A stretch of DNA of 64,000 bases, taken from contig NZ_WHOD01000070.1 in the NCBI RefSeq assembly GCF_013141765.1, positions 248,001 to 312,000 on the forward strand. The letters are read 5' to 3'. The notes under the pieces were generated by a model that had not been told where the DNA came from, did no database searches, and saw nothing but the letters and a program-made list of their open reading frames with translations. Both the position numbers and the translations under genes were made by a program. The stretch comes from Paenibacillus foliorum. Lineage in GTDB: Bacteria > Bacillota > Bacilli > Paenibacillales > NBRC-103111. Below, in pieces: positions 61,770 to 64,000 of the stretch (its first letter is position 1; every line of letters begins with the position of its first letter).

Positions 61770-62048
61770 TTACGAATAAAATTTGATCTCACCAATGATC
61801 CCTTCAATAAACACTTCTTCTGTTAAAATAGCTCTTATCACAAGCTGAGTGCCTTGAACCTCCAGCTTCCCTTTGGGTAAAGCCAACAGCAGCCGCTCGC
61901 TCGAAAAATGCAGCACCCCTCGATGATTTTCAATATAAAGCTGCAAATTTCCTATCATAGTCATTCGAGGCAGGTCCAAAGCAACATCTTGTGGAAGGTC
62001 CAGCAGCTTTGCGGTGAATTGATTGAGCCTTTTAGTCAGACTGCGCAT
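61770..62048 (-). CDS. yqfC: Sporulation protein YqfC
   Basis: A 92-residue YabP/YqfC-family protein. DLPRMTMIGNLQLYIENHRGVLHFSSERLLL and a C-terminal VFIEGIIGEIKFY stretch fit the family, which is expressed in sporulation. It pairs with yqfD as a sporulation operon in many Bacillales. The stem-loop repeats at 62064-62193 lie directly upstream, so its promoter may be inside or near them. Confidence 0.92.
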   Translation of the reverse strand: MRSLTKRLNQFTAKLLDLPQDVALDLPRMTMIGNLQLYIENHRGVLHFSSERLLLALPKGKLEVQGTQLVIRAILTEEVFIEGIIGEIKFYS

Positions 62049-62063
62049 TTTTTCCCTCCTAAA

Positions 62064-62193
62064 AACTTTCTGTAGGAAAGTTGGCTTCGTTAGTAATTTC
62101 TGAGTTTTGCGTAGTAAAACTTACTTCGTAAGCTTCAACTTAAAATTTCTGCAGGAAAGATTACTTCGTAAATGATTCTGAGTTTTGCGTAAG
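62064..62193. repeat. Array of stem-loop repeats between yqfC and the 62302 gene
   Basis: Four units of about 39 bp: stem AACTTTC/GAAAGTT plus tail GGCTTCGTTAGTAATTTCTG; stem AGTTTTGCGTAGTAAAACT plus tail TACTTCGTAAGCTTCAACTT; a diverged copy of the first with TTACTTCGTAAATG; then a partial copy of the second. Units 1 and 3, and 2 and 4, are alike, so the array is a repeated dimer of about 79 bp. Confidence 0.85.
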
Positions 62194-62236
62194 TATGGGC
62201 TATTTACACCATATGCTTGCAATTCACAGATTATGA

Positions 62237-62288
62237 AAGCAAAGCAAAAAGCACCGAAAATCCCAATCTTGATGGGTATCCGGTGCTC
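62237..62288 (-). terminator. Terminator of the 62302 hypothetical gene
   Basis: Outer arms AGCACCG and CGGTGCT, with an inner CCCA/TGGG, precede CTTTTTGC on the minus strand, 14 bp after the stop. Confidence 0.85.
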
Positions 62289-62301
62289 ATTTGTTTACAT
62301 T

Positions 62302-62796
62302 TTATTTACGAAAAGGCTTTTTCGCTCTAGGCGGCCCAAGAATTTCGGCCCATATGATGCCCTGTGCCAGCTTCTGTGCGTCCGCACGATCATCCTGGTA
62401 TTTCGAATGTTCCGACTGCTTTTGCCTTGTACGTGTATTTTGCTGAGTGCTTGACAACTCGCTTTCACCCCAAAAATCAACTTCTGCTCGTTTTTCTGAG
62501 CTATTGTGAATGGAATCGGTCTTCGCATACTTATCAGGACTCTGCTGCGCACTCATGCTGACAGCTTTTGCACGATCCTTACCTTGATTTGGCAGATTAG
62601 CAGAGGTTATTGTTGGCGCCTTATCACGGCTCCATCCTTTTATAGAACCTCCCCCACCCCCAAATGGGGGCATAGCTTGCTTGGGAGGAGGTGAGCTGCC
62701 GGCACCGCCTTTCAAACGCTTCAAGAAGCTGCTTGCCAGAAAAAAAACTACAATCGCTATATACCAGTTGTTAAAAAGAAATTCAATCAGCTTCAA
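62302..62796 (-). CDS. Membrane-anchored hypothetical protein
   Basis: A 164-residue protein. An N-terminal helix (about 2-25, FLFNNWYIAIVVFFLASSFL) is followed by a Pro/Gly-rich linker (SPPPKQAMPPFGGGGGS) and a hydrophilic, probably disordered C-terminus ending QGIIWAEILGPPRAKKPFRK. I do not recognise a family. TTG at 62796 is chosen for an AAGGAGTG RBS. It lies between yqfC and floA and has its own terminator, so it probably belongs to the floA transcript. Confidence 0.7.
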   Translation of the reverse strand: MKLIEFLFNNWYIAIVVFFLASSFLKRLKGGAGSSPPPKQAMPPFGGGGGSIKGWSRDKAPTITSANLPNQGKDRAKAVSMSAQQSPDKYAKTDSIHNSSEKRAEVDFWGESELSSTQQNTRTRQKQSEHSKYQDDRADAQKLAQGIIWAEILGPPRAKKPFRK

Positions 62797-62840
62797 TCCG
62801 GCACACTCCTTCCCCATTTATGCTGACGACTTTACTGATA

Positions 62841-63830
62841 TTACTCACGATCACTATTTTTGCCATCATCATTCATTTTACCTAAGGAAGAGCGCATTTG
62901 GGTATCCGCGTCAATATTTTTCAAATTCATATAATCCATTACGCCAAGCTTACCATTACGCAATGCTTCAGCCATCGCTAGAGGCACCTGTGACTCGGAT
63001 TCTACTACCTTCGCTTTCATTTCCACAACGAGTGCTTTCATCTCTTGCTCTTGTGCTACCGCCATTGCGCGGCGTTCCTCCGCTTTGGCTTGAGCGATCC
63101 GTTTGTCCGCTTCCGCCTGCTCGGTTTGCAAATAAGCTCCGATATTTTTACCTACATCAACATCCGCAATATCGATCGACAAGATTTCAAAGGCTGTTCC
63201 AGCGTCCAACCCTTTACTCAGAACAGTACGGGAGATCATATCTGGATTTTCAAGTACATCCTTATGAGACTCGGACGAACCAACAGTCGTAACAATCCCC
63301 TCACCGACACGGGCGATAATCGTTTCTTCACCAGCGCCACCGACCAGTCGCTCAATATTGGCGCGAACAGTAACACGGGCAATTACTTTAACTTCAATAC
63401 CGTTTTTCGCAACGGCTGAAACTGTAGGAGTTTCAATTACTCGCGGATTTACACTCATCTGTACGGCTTGAAGAACGTCCCGGCCTGCCAAGTCAATAGC
63501 CGCGGCACGCTCAAACGGAAGAGGGATATCCGCGCGGTGTGCAGCAATCAAAGCATTGACAACACGGTCTACATTACCGCCTGCAAGAAAATGACTTTCC
63601 AGCTGATTAATAGAAATATCGATTCCGGCCTTTGTGGCTTTGATCATCGGATTAACGATACGACTAGGAGTTACACGGCGCAGACGCATGGCAACAAGTG
63701 TAATAATACCTATCCGCACACCTGAAGCAAGTGCCGAAACCCACAGCATAATCGGTACAAAACTTAGAAATACCGAAAGTGCAATAATGATAATGACTGC
63801 TAACAAAAAAACATAAACAATAGAATCCAT
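62841..63830 (-). CDS. floA: Flotillin-like protein FloA
   Basis: A 329-residue flotillin (UPF0365, YqfA) that organises membrane microdomains. An N-terminal hairpin anchor (about 5-30 and 35-50) precedes an SPFH-like domain, EVKVIARVTVRANIERLVGGAGEETIIARVGEGIV, and the AEADKRIAQAKAEERRAMA coiled-coil region. Its upstream partner is the nfeD gene, a common pairing. RBS GGAGG. Confidence 0.95.
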   Translation of the reverse strand: MDSIVYVFLLAVIIIIALSVFLSFVPIMLWVSALASGVRIGIITLVAMRLRRVTPSRIVNPMIKATKAGIDISINQLESHFLAGGNVDRVVNALIAAHRADIPLPFERAAAIDLAGRDVLQAVQMSVNPRVIETPTVSAVAKNGIEVKVIARVTVRANIERLVGGAGEETIIARVGEGIVTTVGSSESHKDVLENPDMISRTVLSKGLDAGTAFEILSIDIADVDVGKNIGAYLQTEQAEADKRIAQAKAEERRAMAVAQEQEMKALVVEMKAKVVESESQVPLAMAEALRNGKLGVMDYMNLKNIDADTQMRSSLGKMNDDGKNSDRE

Positions 63831-63866
63831 GGTTGATGTCCTCCAATATTTTAAATTAGATATAGC

Positions 63867-64000
63867 TTACTGTACCAATCCGTGCGCCTCACGAACCACA
63901 ATCCGAGAGCCTTCCACTTGCACGACTACAACTTGCGTATTCACTGGAATGAATTCACCCGTTGTTACAACGTCCACTCGCTCGTCAGCAACCAGGATGG
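63867..64000 (-). CDS. NfeD-family membrane protein, C-terminal end (cut by window edge)
   Basis: The last 44 codons of a reading frame ending TAA at 63867. They contain VADERVDVVTTGEFIPVNTQ followed by VVVVQVEGSRIVVRE, the OB-fold NfeD C-terminal domain found in partners of flotillins. In B. subtilis the gene (yqeZ) lies immediately upstream of floA, as here. The rest of the gene is outside the window. Confidence 0.88.
   Translation of the reverse strand, partial: ILVADERVDVVTTGEFIPVNTQVVVVQVEGSRIVVREAHGLVQ

Noticed and set aside
62064..62193. Possible CRISPR array.
   Set aside because: The units are tandem without unique spacers, differ in sequence, and no cas gene is near. They are stem-loop repeats.
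62681..63292. 203-codon open frame on the plus strand antisense to floA.
   Set aside because: It lies opposite a strongly conserved flotillin gene, has no RBS, and reads as low-complexity sequence.

Overview
The window is a contiguous piece of the chromosome of an endospore-forming, low-to-mid-GC Gram-positive bacterium, most likely Paenibacillus or a close relative in Paenibacillaceae. The evidence is a sporulation-type division and cell-wall cluster carrying both spoVD and spoVE, a meso-diaminopimelate-type MurE, the bacillithiol gene bshC, several spore-lineage genes (RsfA/GerR-like regulator, YlaJ/YhcN-type lipoprotein, yqfC-yqfD), DUF1540, DUF2626, DUF3907/YpuI and YlaH proteins, and strong AGGAGG-type ribosome binding sites. 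No phage, transposase, CRISPR array, tRNA or 16S/23S/5S rRNA was recognised, and the region reads as core chromosome.

Layout. Almost everything is on the minus strand, so read from high to low coordinates. (1) 1-13.2 kb: mraZ, rsmH, ftsL, pbpB, spoVD, murE, murF, mraY, murD, spoVE and the first codons of murG, which build peptidoglycan precursors and the divisome/cortex machinery. Four 10-bp direct repeats in front of mraZ look like MraZ boxes. (2) 13.2-26.1 kb: a DUF4349 lipoprotein, ahcY, bshC, a complete oligopeptide ABC transporter (oppA-B-C-D-F), a ComFB-like protein, a DUF3397 membrane protein, panE and a gerR/rsfA-like regulator. (3) 26.4-32.9 kb: a mixed-strand stretch with a DUF2626 gene, a MidA-type methyltransferase, three plus-strand genes of unknown function, ylaK (PIN-PhoH) and ylaJ. 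(4) 32.9-43.3 kb: ylaL, two small unknown genes, ylaH, typA, a TerC-family gene, thiI with its cysteine desulfurase, a lytic transglycosylase, two small genes, a GH15 hydrolase and ypuI. (5) 43.5-46 kb: a plus-strand subtilisin-like protease with an unusual N-terminal region, converging on the RNase P RNA gene, which has a type-A-like sequence. (6) 46-53.3 kb: yqfO, trmK, a membrane protein, sigA, dnaG, yqxD and yqfL. (7) 53.5-64 kb: recO, a 44-codon yqzL, era, cdd, dgkA, ybeY, pgpH, phoH, yqfD, yqfC, an unknown membrane-anchored protein, floA and the 3' end of an nfeD gene.

The blocks follow B. subtilis order (ylb-mra, yla, yqf) but are fused together here, and glyQ-glyS-ccpN, which lie between recO and yqfL in B. 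subtilis, are absent from that place. The most useful non-coding observations are the MraZ-box array, an intergenic repeat family of stem-loops with an ACTTCGTAAGCA-like tail at three or four sites, type-A RNase P RNA, and several promoter-linked palindromes. I did not find a convincing new multi-gene system. The least explained coding material is the cluster of unknown plus-strand genes at 28-30.8 kb and the Cache-like region of the protease.
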